A stretch of DNA of 64,000 bases from Lumbricus terrestris (Eukaryota > Annelida > Clitellata > Crassiclitellata > Lumbricidae). The position numbers and the translations under genes are program-made. The notes under the pieces are model-generated. The model ran no database searches, was not told the origin of the DNA, and saw only the letters and a list, made by a program, of their open reading frames with translations. The stretch is from assembly GCA_949752735.1 (NCBI GenBank), contig OX457042.1, positions 20,442,243 through 20,506,242 of the forward strand, written 5' to 3'. How positions within the stretch are numbered: position 1 is the first letter of the stretch; every line of letters starts with the position of its first letter. Shown here piece by piece: positions 23,001-37,900 of this stretch.

Positions 23001-25629
23001 GCGGACTCAGACTGTCGAGCCAACCGACCGCTTGCTCTGGCGCCTGCTTCGTCAGCTCCTCGGCTTTCGATAGAACGCAGACGACGGCTGCCTCCGCATT
23101 TAAGCGGGTCAAGTCCTGGAAGACACAGTCACGGATCAGTAAGCATGACAAGAAATGACAATTGAAATCCTCTATTGTACAAGTCCTTACCTCGTAAAAT
23201 ACCAGACACAATGGTAAAAGCAGCCACATAGTTGCCTATAGCCCGCTACTGACTGAGGTGCAGGATTTCCCATCTACCATTTGCTACACTTTGTGGTCCG
23301 CAAATGGTTAAAGGTTCAATCGAAAGTGGCTCTATCACTCACAACCAATGTTATTTAGTTTATTAAATTTTCTCCCACGTGTCATTAATGTTTGGCACTG
23401 TTGACTGTCACACATGCACTCACTCACATGAGTTTTTGTTACAGAACACATGTATACAGGGAGTGATTTCAACGATACTAGACCCAGTCACATACAGATA
23501 CAATGAGATATGTAATTTATACAGGTAGTGTGACATAGTATTTAATCATGTTTTCTCATGTATTACTGGCATATCCAGATCGTTTGCCTGCATGGTCCGC
23601 CCTTTGGAATGGATTTACTCCATCAGTTCAATCTGTTATCCTCTCTGGTAATCTTTCCTCATCTTTCCCTTGCCTCAAATCCTGCCTTTCGCTCACACCG
23701 GAAGCGCTTCCGATTGCTGAGAGAAGCACTTTATAAATGGTCATATAACAATAGAATATACTACATCCCCCACCACCTCACCCACACTCCCATCCACATA
23801 TTCTTAAACCCACCTATCCATCCAGTAACTCACCCATGGTTCTTCGGTGGGACTCTTAACGAAGTCCGTTCCACTCCACCTCCACGACTCTGACAGTGAC
23901 GGCGACTTCATCGACCTTGACCCTGGCCGACTCCCTCCTCCGCCTCCCCCATCCGCCGACGCCGATTGAGGAACAGACGGTGGCTGCGGTTGACTGGTGC
24001 TGAAGCGAGCCGACGTCAGATCAGAGACGCCTTCCGTAACCAAGTCACTCTCACAGACCTTTACCAACTGACGACCCTACAATGTATGACCTTCATTGGT
24101 ATAGGTAAGTCGTTGTATGGTATCAACAATGTATGACCTTCACTGGTATAGGTAAGTCGTTGTATGGTATCAACAATGTATGACCTTCATTCGTATAGGT
24201 TACGTCGTTGTATGGTATCATCATCATCAAGGATTAGGTAATTCAAAGTAGGCTAAAAATGATCATGTGGATAGCTCAGGGCTAGGTAAAACATTATTCA
24301 TTCATTCGTTCTATGGACTTACACAGCACCATTTCAGGAAAGGGGTTTTATGTAATCAATGCATAAAAATCTTAATATTTAGTTCACTCTTTGTGGGGCG
24401 CGGTGGTGTAGTGGTGGCGTCGTTGCCTTGAAGCCGGAAGGTTCGAGGTTCGAATCCACCTCGCCGCGTAAGGACCTTGGGCAAGTCCTTCACTCACAAT
24501 TGCTCAGCGCTTCGGCATGAAACTCCGATGCAGTGTCCGCTCTGCATTCGGGAGCGCCTCTGAGTAGAGAGAGCTTGAAGGGGCGCTATAACAAGTGCAC
24601 ATACAAACATACAAACTCCATGATATTTTGAGCTAGGTTGAGTCACATTGAAAAGCAGTAACATTTATGTTTACAGAGATCCTTTTCTGTAATGGCTGGG
24701 CATAACGAAACAGACAAACCTCAGTCTTTTAGTAAGTAAGTAGCACATTAGTTACCGAACCCAACGTCCATCTCGCTGATTAAGAAACCGTAGTCATGCA
24801 CCTGTCTCAACCTGAATGACAAAATTGAATGACTTCAACTGGTTCACCTTGTCCTCCAGTTCGGCCATGGCCACCTTCATATCATCGGCCATCCCTTGAA
24901 CAGCGGCTGAACAGACCAGACCACACGCTGCATTCGTCGCCATATTCAATGCGTCCATTTCCGCCAGGATTTCGACAACAGCGGCCAAGCGTGTCCGGCC
25001 TTTATCAACGCGGAACGACCGCTGTTCCAGCTGCTGGATGAGGCGCCGTAGACCACCGTGACGATACTTGTGCGCTCCGGCTGTGAACGCACCCGCTGTC
25101 ACGATGTCGTATGTTCTGGCTGTTGTGATAAAAGTGCTTCATGAAATTAGTCACATCAAACAGATAGTTGAGCAAGTAGCCATGCACATAGTGTTAGATT
25201 GGCGAGTTGTATCCTATTCAGTAGCAACTGACCCACTTACAAGGTACTACATTGAATATGAGAAGAAACCCTGCACTCTGGTCAATTTATATTAATTATC
25301 GCATTCCAAATAGTGTTGTTGTACAAAATAAACAGTCCCCTAGTTCATGGCCATAACGCAACCCCAACCCCATTGGGCTATGCCACTGATTACCACTTTG
25401 AGGGCTGGCATGAGTGGGATGACACCTAGCATCTAAGTAACCCATTGTCTGATCCACACTCTAGCTTCTTCTTAATGCTTTAACAGCTACATTTTTCTAT
25501 ATTAAAGGGTCAAAGACTGCTTGAGTTACACCTCGCACTGGATGCACATCAACTACCGCAATTGTGTGCCATTCTGTTAGTCAGATAATGTTGAACAGAT
25601 AATCAAATAGTAGTTTAATATAATAAGCA

Positions 25630-25689
<60 letters not shown>

Positions 25690-28600
25690 CTAAAGTTATT
25701 ATAGCACTAAGCGAATAACAGAATACATCAAAATAATTTGAAAAAATTTCAATACTATGAAAATTCATGAAACCACTGAGAATTATACAGATTTTGAGCA
25801 TACACAATTTAAAAATGAAAATAAGTCAAATATTCATTCACAGTGACCGAGATGAGTATCATAAGAAATCTGATCAGGATTGCTACACAGTGGAGATCAC
25901 ACAGCAGGCCTGAACTCACTGTCGTTGGATGACAGCCCAGCCAACTACTAAGCGTCAAACACTGCCAAAATTATTCAGTAAGTAAGTAAGTAAGTATATT
26001 CTTTAATATAACAAGGTGCCAAGAAGTACTCTTGGCGAACAAGTATCACACTATATAAACTTCACAAAAGACATAAAAACTAACAAGGCTAAACAAACCA
26101 ATCTGTACTCAACCCTGTAAATATAACTGAGAAAAAAACAAAGCACAATGCATGAATTCTTCCACGGAAGATGGATGACGATGTGTTCGGTATTAAACTC
26201 ACATGAATCCTGTTCGCTGTTGTAGACATTCATTCGTTGTATGTGAAGATTCGTTGGTGCAAACTCCACCTCCTTATGCGCCTTCTTAGCACTCGGTTTG
26301 AACGTTGTACCTGCCATTCATACAGTATAATATTATAACATTAAACATGACCTCATCATCCCTTAGTCTGCTTAAATTTCCAGCATTCACAAACCAATTC
26401 AGATTGATCAGAGCTCTGCTTAATCTTTAGAAGTCAAGATCAAAGATATCAACGGCTAAATCTGATCTGCTGATGCAAGCAAAAGCTAATTCACATCTAT
26501 CAGGTAATCGCAACGGAACAAAGAACTAATCTAATCTTGTCCAATCTACGGTTGATCTAATCTAATCTAAGGGTTGATCTAATCTAATCTAATCTACCGA
26601 TTTCTAATGAACTGAAAAAAGTAAGGTAACAATTGATGATCCCGTGAATCAAATCAGCATTAGACAGTGCTGTACAACAAGTTTACGGCCCGTAACGAGG
26701 TTTTAAGTAACGGTAATTGCAACTGCAATGTAATGTAAATGTCTATCTCTGCCAGGGTAGAATTCTGTTTGAAGATCTCATGCCACCTACCTGACTCGGC
26801 TGCAATGAGTACACCAACTGCAAACTGCTGTGGGGAGAAGAGATGACAAGAAAGAGAGCGGGACATTCGCTCTCATATATCAAGACTGAGAAACTAAGTT
26901 ACTAATTAAAGCTGCTAACAATTCCCACTGTGCTGCTATTATACAATATATAATTATGCATATACTAGCTGAATTACTCAGTGTTGCCCAAGAAATGTCA
27001 GTTTTTCGCCCGCCCCGCCACATCTCGACCCTGGTCCCACTCCGCTCTTCTCACCCCGCCCCCTCGTTTCATGCAGTATATTTGGTCTTTACTACTGTCA
27101 AAAGTCATCCAGGAAAAGAGGTCAACCTAGTCTCAGCTGGTTCATTTGACTCTCTTGAGATGATCCTTTGACTAGTGCATTAACAACTTGAAAGTTATTG
27201 AGTTTCTACTGATTGCTGTAATTTTGTCTTTTTCTGATGCTCTGTCAGTAAACGACTACTACTACTGCTAAAAAATCTACTTCTCAAATAAAGAAACTGT
27301 CAGTAAAGAAACTCAATAAAGTTATTGAGTTTCTACTGATTGCTGTAATTTTTTCTTTTTCTGATGCTCTGTCAATAAATGATTACTACTACTACTACTA
27401 CTAAAATATTTACTTCTCAAAATAAATTGCAATTTCCTTTAGGTCTTAGAAAACAGAGGGCACAGAGAAATAAAGTCTGAAATGTAAATATATTCAATAA
27501 AACCTTTCAACTTATTTCAACTCAGTTAGCCAGCCATGCAAAAGACACGGAATAAAAGCAAAAGCCATTCAGTGGATCAGTTATGGAAGAATCAGGCCAG
27601 TCTATCAACAACTGCCATGCCTCTGACAAGCAAACAATCCTACTCTAGGGCAATTACGCCCTCTCCCTGTAAGGCAGGCGGCTCAAGACATGTTATAGCA
27701 TGCATTAAATGTTTTTATCATGAACTGTTCTTTTGAAATATGAAAACTTTTACCGCATCCCTAACTGAAGATGGATTGAATCAGTATCTATGGAATGGAG
27801 AGTGGGATGTAAAAGGAAAACTCATCAGCATGGAAGAGATTTGGAAAAAGCAGGACAGATAACGACGAAAAAGTACTTAAAATTAAATGTACAGTAAAGC
27901 ATATCTTAAACTAGAGAAAGTCTCAACTACTGAAGAAAGTTTCTTCTTTTCCTCCACATAAAACAGCACAAAGGCAATGAATCCAAATGATTAATTAAAA
28001 AAGTATCCCTCAGTCCTATACACACGCCCCATAGTTTGCCAGCACTGAGTTGCTGCTGTCTACCATGAACAACCAGCTAAACTTGAGCTATTGCCTTCAT
28101 TGGTCCTGCACTTTGGAATAAGCTCACTCCGACACTGACATGTTCTTATACACTGGCACTTGAAACATATCTTTTCGCTGTCTCAAAACAACTTGCTTTC
28201 TCCGAGTCTTTTGCACTGGGAGTGCCTCTGATTGGTTTGCACTGCGAGAGTCACTTTATAAATTTATACAATACAATACAATTGTGATAATTTAATCTTA
28301 TATTGTAGTCTAGTCCGATCCATTTAGCTCAACAACAGCAGTAATGGTACAGGAGAAAGTTTACGCATACGATAGGTTACTGGATTGGTAAGGTAATATT
28401 GCTGCCTGATTAAATACCTGTGCATGGATAAGAATCCTCAATACAATCAGCGTAATTGCAAGTACCTCTAACCTGTCTAAGTACGGATGATCACCTGCAT
28501 AGGTGCGTCTATCTCACCTGTATAAGTTTCCAGGTAGTGGATGTGTTGCTCGTAGGACGCGACGGTGCTCAGGTGATAATCGATGACCGACTGACGACAC

Positions 28601-31600
28601 TTGTCCCAATCATCTACCAACTGTCACACCAAATACCACCAGACTCCTCCTTAACAGGAGCTCAACAGAAGCTACATAAGCAACGCGTCACCACAACACG
28701 TCACCACAACATGTCACCACAACATGTCACTACAACGTGTCACTACAACACAATGCGTCACCATAACGCATCACCACAACACGTCACCACAATGTATCAC
28801 CACAACGTGCCACCACAATGCAACCCGGGTCCAGGAACTTTAGCCAAATTAAGCATTGCATAATTTAGTCAATGAGCAATTGACTCAAATTTACATTACT
28901 CCATTCTTGCCTTACCCACTTACACAATCTTTCGTTACCCTATCTTACTTTATCCACTTCTACCCTGCCTTAGTGCTTTACCCTATGATACCAATAAAGT
29001 TAGTTGAAAAGATAAAGAGAGCAGTAATGCAGTGGCATACACATGCAAACGTGCAATAATAATAATAATAACAATAATAATAATAATAGTAATAATAATA
29101 ATAAAAATAACGCAGCCCTTTGACCAGTTTCTTAGAGCCCGAGGGACTACACTTACCTTGGATGAATACTGAATAAATAATAATAATAATAATAAAATAA
29201 TAATAATATGAGGCCGCAGAACTCTGTTTGTAGAGGAACATGATAACAATAATAATAATAATAAATAATAATAGTATTAATAACAATAATAAACTCTACA
29301 TCTACATACATTAACAGTCTAACATACTGTATGGCAGTTCATGCATAATATGCATATATGAGACAGAAACTCTAAAAAAGCAGAAAGACAGTAAAATACA
29401 GATAAAAGAGCATATTGACTGACTGACTGACATACATTTGGATAAAAGGGAATGACCACAATACATGCAGAATGAACTATATTGTATAATGACTGACAAA
29501 TTACAGAGATGGTTATAAATGATTGAGTTGCAAGAAAAATTTCAATAACTGACATCTAGGAATATTTGAACTGACATGTCAAAAATTAGCAGAATGATTG
29601 ACACATGAATGGAGAATAACTGATATGAGGACAATGGCAGAATGATTGACACCTGATGACTAAAGTGACATAATAAGAATAAATTTTACATTAAAGAAGA
29701 AAAGAAAGCAGAATAGTTGAAAGATACAATAAATGAGATCTGTGTACAATTAACTACCAGCTGGAAAGAGGCAGGCAACCAGGCAACCAGGGTGAAGGAG
29801 CATAACACGCAACCAGCCTCCAACCCTGTCACAAGCCAACCATATAATTATATATCTACACATTCAGCAGACATTCGAAACTGTCATCAGACAAACAAGC
29901 AGCCTGTGTATGCACATGGCACGTAAGCATTCCCATTCTTCTTCTTCGTCGTGCTCTACTTTACCAGAGAGTTCGCAGAGAAAGAGCAACGCTTGAGCGT
30001 AGAGCTTTTCGTAGAGCATCGTCAACTCCACCCGCTCGTCGATGTGCAACGACTGGCGAAGGCAATGACACGACTACAGGCAGTGCCGGAAAAACAACGG
30101 CCACAGAAATGGTAAAGATTGCGAGTGAAATAATTGACCATCACGGATCAATTATGTGACGTCTTTCAGGAAACGGTGTCACATCTAGTACATGTATGCA
30201 GTAACACGCATGTACGTACAAAATAAGTGGAGAAACACTGCACTGGTTTCCTGTTTCGTTCAAGACTCATCTGCCAAATCATGCTTCGCCTGTCCATGCT
30301 GCATCGGCATACTGATCATGTATTGACAGGTTCAACAAAAAAATAGCCCTGGAAATTTGCAAGCAACTGTTTACTTTCAAACATAAATTATAGCAAATGT
30401 GCAGTTTTATTGAAAGAAAAAATCAAATGAAATAAGTGCATATGCAAAAGTCTGCATGAAACCATGTAACAAATAACAAAACACATGAAACATAAGCAAA
30501 GAACATGTGAGAAACCAGCGGCAATAACATGTAACATAGATAATTGAGGTAAGAGTACTAGGTAGGTGATTCCCGGTGAGAATAGGTAAGAATTTAGGTA
30601 AGAACGAAGCAGGTAAGCTTACCGCTCCAAGACTCTGTAGCTTGTCAATTTCGTTTTTTTCTTCTTCAACAAATAGTTTTCTACACCATAAAAAAATCAA
30701 AGTTAAAAGTCAATTGTATGAAAATCGGTGGCAAATAAATAAATAAACTGATGCACGATACTACACACTAGAATAGAGCAATGCAGAACCATGGTATATA
30801 AGTCTAACACATAAACCTCTGACACATGCCTCAGCGAAGTACTAAGTGATATTGTGAGTGTGTGTTCAACCAGCCATCCTTCCATCCACCCATCTACCCT
30901 CCAACAACCCACTCACTCATCTCACCACGCCAATACATCCAGCAAATCAACCCCACCATTCACCTATGCATACCTGTATTGGGATACCTACCGGTACTAT
31001 AGTCTTTTAAATACCTAACAAAAGTACTCCTTTTTACTCATCCATCAACCCAGCCACCAATCCATTCATCCATCCATCCATGCATCTAATCACTCAAACA
31101 CCAAACCACCCATCTGTAAAATCAATCCATTCATCAATATTTTGATCTTTCATTTCCCAGCTCATCCTCCCATCCACCAACCCGTCTACCATCCATGCAT
31201 CCATCTATTCATCCATCCACCCATCTACCCAGTCAACTACCTCCAAATCACCCTTCCATCCATCCACCCACCTATGCTCTACCAACTAACTTACTCATCC
31301 ATCCATCTATCCATCCACCCACCCATCCATCCACCCACCCACCCACCCATCCATCCATCCATCCACCCATCCACCCACCCACCCATCCATCCACCCATCC
31401 ACCCACCCACATACCCATCCATCCATCCATCCATCCATCCACCCACCCACCCACCCACCCACCCACCCATCCATCCACCCATCCACCCACCCACATACCC
31501 ATCCATCCATCCATCCATCCATCCATCCATCCATCCATCCATCCATCCAACCAACCAACCCCACCAACCCATCCAATCATCTCTTCACTAATCCATCCAA

Positions 31601-34600
31601 CCCACCATCCACCCAACCCATTCATCTACCAATCAATTCTTCTCCCACAACCACATGACCCATAGCAGTAGAGCAACGGAGACAACAACGACGATGACAA
31701 CGTACAGCAGCTGTTTGGGTAGGACGTAGGTGAGTCTGCCTTCGCCCATGTATTCGTAGACGAACAGCTGATGGTTGGGACTCGCGTTGACTGGAAACCG
31801 GAAAGTCTTGCAGATGATGTTGCTGAAGAAGAGCTTCAGCATCTTCACGCTCTGGCGACGCTGCCTTATCACACCAACGAGACCGTTCTGCACCGGAATC
31901 TATGCACAACAACAAAACAAGAACATAGACGAGGAAAACAAGGATTGCATCTCGATATGTCAACACCGGTCAGTATGCATATCGTGCTTTTTGCTTGGCC
32001 TGGGCAGACGGAGTCCCATCCAGAGCTGATAACCGACACCATGTTCATTGTTCGAAGTGACTGATCCATAATGTGTACGTGTGCATGTGTGTGTGCACGT
32101 GCGTGCAAGGATGTATGTGTGTATATATGTATCTGCGTGCTTATCTGAGCGAGTGTGTCCGTGTAGGTGCAGTCAATGCGCGTGCGTATGTTTTTGCGTG
32201 TGTCTGCCTGAGTGAGTGTGTTTTTGTGTGTGTATCGAGTGTTCATGTGTAGTGTACATGTGCGCTTTGTGTGTGTGCATGTGTGTGTGTGTGTGTGTGT
32301 GTGTGGTTAGAGTGCTTGTGTATGTGCATTTATTTGTGTGTGTTTTGCCTTTGTGAGAGTGTTTGTGTGTGTATCGAGTGTTCATGTGTAGTGTGCCTGT
32401 GCGTTTTGCATGCGTTTGTGTAGTGAGTTTGCGTGCAGCGTGTGTGTGTGTGTGTGTGTGTGAATGTGCATTTGAGCGTGTACCTACCTGTACGCCTGAG
32501 CTGCTGGACAGTCGGTCTGTTGGGCTGACGACCGATTCACCGGACCAGTTGCTCAGACGGAAGCTGCAGTCACTCTGCCATGCTGTAACAACGACCGACC
32601 CCATGTCACGGTAGTCAAACGAACTACAACAAACAAACACAGCAACGTTCAAATTAACTAAGAAAAGGATGCAACAATATGAAAGCAGGAAAAACTCGGA
32701 AAGAAAAGAAAAAGGCAAGGAAATGGCAAAGTGAGAAAAAAATTGGAAAGGAAACGAAATAAAGAATTACATGCAAAGAAATTAAAGGAAAAGAACATAA
32801 ATGAGAGGTAAGAAAATCTTATAAAAGGAAGCACACAAAAAGACAGACAGATCAGTTAAAGGTAAGATCAGGAAGAAAAGAGAAAGAAAGGAATGTAAGG
32901 AAAGATTAGTTTAGATAAAATCAAGCCAAAAACTTGCAATCCTTCATCATTGTCCGTTTTCCATTATTTAACCATAATGGATCTTAACTTGAAAACTTGA
33001 GTTCTTTCAGGTGAACTGCCATTTATAAAACAGTTTTTCGATGAATCACTTATCGCTTGATGCTTGTGCATTATGATAATGCTGCATAGAATTTTGCCAA
33101 TCAGATAGGCATAGAATGTTCTCAAATACTAACCACAGCTTCAGTGAAATGCTATTCGCTGGAGCATCCAAGATGTCAGCCAGATTGAAGATAATCGACC
33201 CAACCTGAGTCATCTACAGAAAAAGTCATTTGAACAACTGAAGACAACAAGCAAAACAGCAAATGTAGCATAACAAATATATATATATATATATATATCG
33301 CTTCAAAGTTCAGCACGTCAAACATGATCCAAGAAATCTCGAAACAATCAACTTGGCTGAAATGTTTCCCGGTGTAAGAGTTGAAATATTCAAAGAAAAA
33401 TAGACGCTGGATAAATAACCAACCACAATTCTTGACTGAATCAATGTATACATAATTTGCCATTTTATACAAAACAACGACGATCAGTCCCTAATAATAA
33501 CAACGATAATTTATATGGCGCTACAAGGGCGCCTAAAGCTGGCCCCAGGGCAGCCAACGGCACGAAGCATTACCAACCACATTGCCTTAGCCACAGCATG
33601 TGAAGGTGGGTGGCCAGTCCTCTCCCTCATCATCTCCAGCACGTGGTCAGTGTACCGCATGGTCAGTGTACTCATTATAGTCGAGTTGGCTAGATGTATA
33701 GGTATAGGGATTTCAACCACCACCCACAATAAATAGACCAGTAATTGTAATTGAGCATTTATATAGCGCCGCTCACAGATTCAGTGGCGCTCCCGACCCA
33801 AGCTAGTGCTCCCGCTAACAAATAGTATATAGTCTTCAGGCATTTACAAAACAGAGGAAGAGTACATGAACCGCTAAGCTATCAAGCACCCTCAGCTAAT
33901 TGGCCTGTGTTGGCCGATTAGCTGAGGGTGCTTTATAGTTTAGCGAGACACTCACGGCTTTTGGTACAGGGACCTGGTGTAGAGCAACTCCACTGGGCCG
34001 GGGAACCAATGTAGGGCACTTTCGGTGGACTAGGGCAGAAGTCTAGGAAATGCATCACTTTCGGTGGCCCAGGTACCCAGTGAAGGGCACTTCCACTTGG
34101 CTGGGGAACCAGTCCAGGAATGACATCACATCCGGGGACTTGGGAACCTGCATAAGGCAATTTTTAGAACAAGGAAGCAGTCTAGACCAGATGACTGCAC
34201 CAGAAGCTGTGGTTGTTTCACTGCTCATTCTAATGACTGTGTCATAACTCATTGGATTTGATTGGACAGGTCACTCGAAGTAAAAAAACTCCCAGCTCCC
34301 TTAGTGAGACACAGGAAAGATGATAAAATGGTGGATGATGATCGAAGATCGCGCTAACCGTGTTCGTCATTCGTTCCTTTACGCTGTAGATCGTGACCTT
34401 GATCCGCGTTGCGATTGAAAACGACTGCGGATTTCTGAATCCAATCATTGTTACGTACATTGGATGAGTGCTTTTCTAGTGAAAAACGAAACAGAGAGAT
34501 CGATCATAATAATATTATGTTGATTATGTTGAAATCTTTCTTTCATCAATTTGTGGTGTGTATTAATTAAAAGTCTTCATAGCTACTTGGGGGCCCTACT

Positions 34601-34919
34601 TAGCGGGATTCCCTCCCTTCTGGGTCTCCATTTGTGTCCTAATTCTGTACTTTAGAGTTCTCTTTAACGCACTCCAGGTTTATGGCTAACTGTTCACACT
34701 GGCATCACTCAATCCTATAGCCACTGGGCTTAAATAAGCTCTTCTTATAATTATATTCCTGTGGGTATTTCAAATCTAGGCCAAAGGTTTTATAATTTGC
34801 ATTAACTAATTAGTTCTCCCCTTTATTATTGCCTGATTAATTTGTGATACTTGTTATGCTTTATGTAACTTTTTCTGCCTTATATCTTAGTGTGTTTGAT
34901 ACTTACGGACCAATAAAAA

Positions 34920-34950
<31 letters not shown>

Positions 34951-37900
34951 TTAATGCACTAAAACGACAGACGTAACAATTGACAACAGTTTATCCAACT
35001 ACTTCGTCTGCCACAACCACCTCCACAACTAACATTTCATTCATTCATTTAAGAGATTTATATTGCGCCCCTTCTTTAGTAACTACTCAGAAGCGCTCCC
35101 GACTGACCCAACCCTGGCAAAAAGGAAACAGTCTTAAAAGCAGAGTAGAACGTGGTCTCAAGGGCTCCAGGCATCAGACACAGTTGAACATTTATAACAT
35201 CACTGCCAAGAAATAAACATTGCATCATCATTATCACAGCCACTACGACCTATAAGTTAACCATTAACCATCCCATCACTGCAACTCCCACCACCACCCA
35301 GCAACACCACTAACACCCCAAACGAGGCAACCACAACACTTCCCAAGTTGAGTAGGTAGCTCCTGCTCCAAACAGTTTGGGGAACTACTGCAAATGGTTT
35401 GTCTCATAAAAATAACAAGGGGATAGTCCGATTGCCCCCTTGATCTGCACTTGGACTACCATGATAACAACTACAACCATGATTATGACAATGCAGGCCC
35501 CAGTGTTGCCACCATAACCCACTGGTCCATCACACAGATTTCTAAACAGAGGGCATCTCAAAACTGCAGAACCGGTTGCTGCAGCACCACGAAATGCGGG
35601 CCTCACTACAACACCACGACAATTGTATAAATGCACAAACAAACATACATTTAAACATGCATACATATTACAATGTAAATAAATGCTTGTCATTAAGAAG
35701 ATAAGATTCTAGTCTTAGGTAGTTGAAAGACACTTCATCCATCTTGCAATCTTGCAACCAAAGAGAGAGCTGTCGTTACCTCAACAATTTCCGTTCGAGC
35801 GTGGATGACCCATCGTTCGTCGGGTGGAGGGAGCATGTAGTGGACCGAAGCAAAAGTGTCTGGCAGACGACCACTCGTCTCCACCGGAAGTCCAATGCAC
35901 ATGAGGCACATCTCAAGGAATGGATCCTCTCCTGGTTCCCTGTCTGTGTCTACAGTACACCGAGAGAAACATACAACTTACCATGAAGTTGCATGAACCA
36001 CGCACAAGATGGCAACACACCCATTTGACAATTCTTGCATAAAACTTACTAAATCTTCCGAACTAATTTTTGTAATTTTACCTGAGATAGAAATTGTTAA
36101 AAGGAATGAAGAAATTAGCTTAGCAGAAGAAAATAATTGACCTTGAGTTTGGTGAGACGGAAACGAGGGAGAGAGACACCACCAGAGACAACTAATATGC
36201 AATGTCCTAGCTTAGAAAACAATTGGTTCCGTTTGCTTGCACCTCCATGATGCAGAGTCGTGCTTTTTCTGTGGTTGGCCCGGTGGTATGGAATGCCCTC
36301 CCACTTGAACTGCGCCTGTTCTCTAGATCACTCTCTGACACATTATATAAGCACTTAAAAACTGTTAGTTTGGTCGTGCTGGAGTCGGGAGCGCCTCTGA
36401 GTAGTTTCCTTGAAGAGGCACTATATAAATACTTGAACGAATGAATGAATGAAATTTTACACCTTGAGCAGTGTCTACTGTCTATCGATCCAGGTAGCGA
36501 TGATCCTTTAAGATTGTTTTATTGTTACTACCAATCAGTAAATTCTCTTACTTTTGCCGCTGTTGCACTGGTTCAATTGAAACTTGTAATTGGGAAAGAC
36601 AATATCCATGCCATCTGTCAACTATCAACAGGAACCCATTGTCTGGCTCTTCAAGTGCATGCAGGGCTGAAAGTGAGCCGGGTCTGTCCGGGTCTCAAAC
36701 CCGGAATTCTTTTGTTGTCGCTTGAATAAACAATGGTATTACAATGGTATTTAGCAGCCTTTGATCCAAAGAGACCTGGCAACTTTTTCAAACCACTTTC
36801 AGCCCTGAGTGCACAAAGACTTTTAGGGTTGTTGCTCTCCAGAGCAGGGTGTTCTCATTGTCCTGTTTGCCCTCACAGTCACCCAGCAGAATCTCGTGTC
36901 TTCTCAAGTGGTTGGTCCTTCATTTTGGAATGGACACCCTCTGTTCCTACGCTCTTTCTCTTACGCCTTCTATGTAAGGTCGGTAGCGCTTCTGAGTAGT
37001 CGCCTTGAAGCAGGGCTGTACTGGTAAATTTTTAGGTGAGTACACGCTGACCAAGAGAAAATCGACTTTTGGGTGCGAAATTTCTGATGACCTTTTTCCC
37101 TAAGTCATCTGCCCAAAATTTCCCCAATTTTCCCCCTACCAAAAAATCTCATGACCTTTTTTAGTCATCCGCCCCAAAATGTCCACACTTCCCCGTCCGA
37201 AAAATCTGATGACCTTTTTTAGTCTTTCGCTCAAAATTTCATGAAAAATATACCTAAATATCCTTTGTCTTTTTCAAGCATAAACCCACATGCTCTTTGT
37301 GACGTGAGTATACGCTGTATACCCGCGTGTACCCTTGATTACAGCCCTGCCTTGAAAGGACGCTATACAAATCCTCATAACGAATGAATGAATTTAAAAG
37401 TGTATGTATTAATGATATTTAACATCCTACGCTAATGTAGTATACACTTCCGATATGTTTTGCTCATGAGTAGTACTAAATATAAATGCTATAAATCAGC
37501 TTGATCTCTTTGCTCCTAGATTTAGGACAGAGGACTGCCCTTGTCCAACACCAGAAATGTTCGTCAACAAGCTAGCGTCTTTTGCTTAGCTTTTAAGCGA
37601 CACTTAAGAAATTTAGGTTTATATTAAAAGACATTGAGGTAAGTTGCAACACTTGTAAGTACTGTAGCCTTTGACTTCCTCTAACCACTTTGCAAGTACC
37701 CATTGACTTCTTCCAAGTACCTAATGAGCTTGTATGGACAATTTAACTCCTGAGCTTACATTTTTTAAGACTACTCCTTTAAAAGAATTTCTAAGAGCAC
37801 ACACACAAACAAAAATAGAAGCATATATATTATATAATATATATATTTATATATATACCAGATCCCAATGTCTCATCAGAGCTAAAGCTATGTAGGACAT

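Noticed and set aside
26791..26827. A 37-nt exon candidate between INPP4 exons 12 and 13 (cccacag|CAGTTTGCAG ... TCAG|GTAGGT)
   Set aside because: Both splice sites look good, but entering from exon 12 breaks the frame, whereas exon 12 joins exon 13 directly in phase and in line with human INPP4.
31272..31665. Long open frames of His/Pro or Trp/Met/Asp/Gly repeats
   Set aside because: These are translations of CATC/CACC simple repeats, open on several frames and both strands.
31633..31705. Apparent C-terminal membrane anchor ([19 protein letters not shown]) after INPP4 exon 9
   Set aside because: It is read-through past the CT|GTACGT donor into the intron. The true continuation is exon 10, with matching phase and homology.
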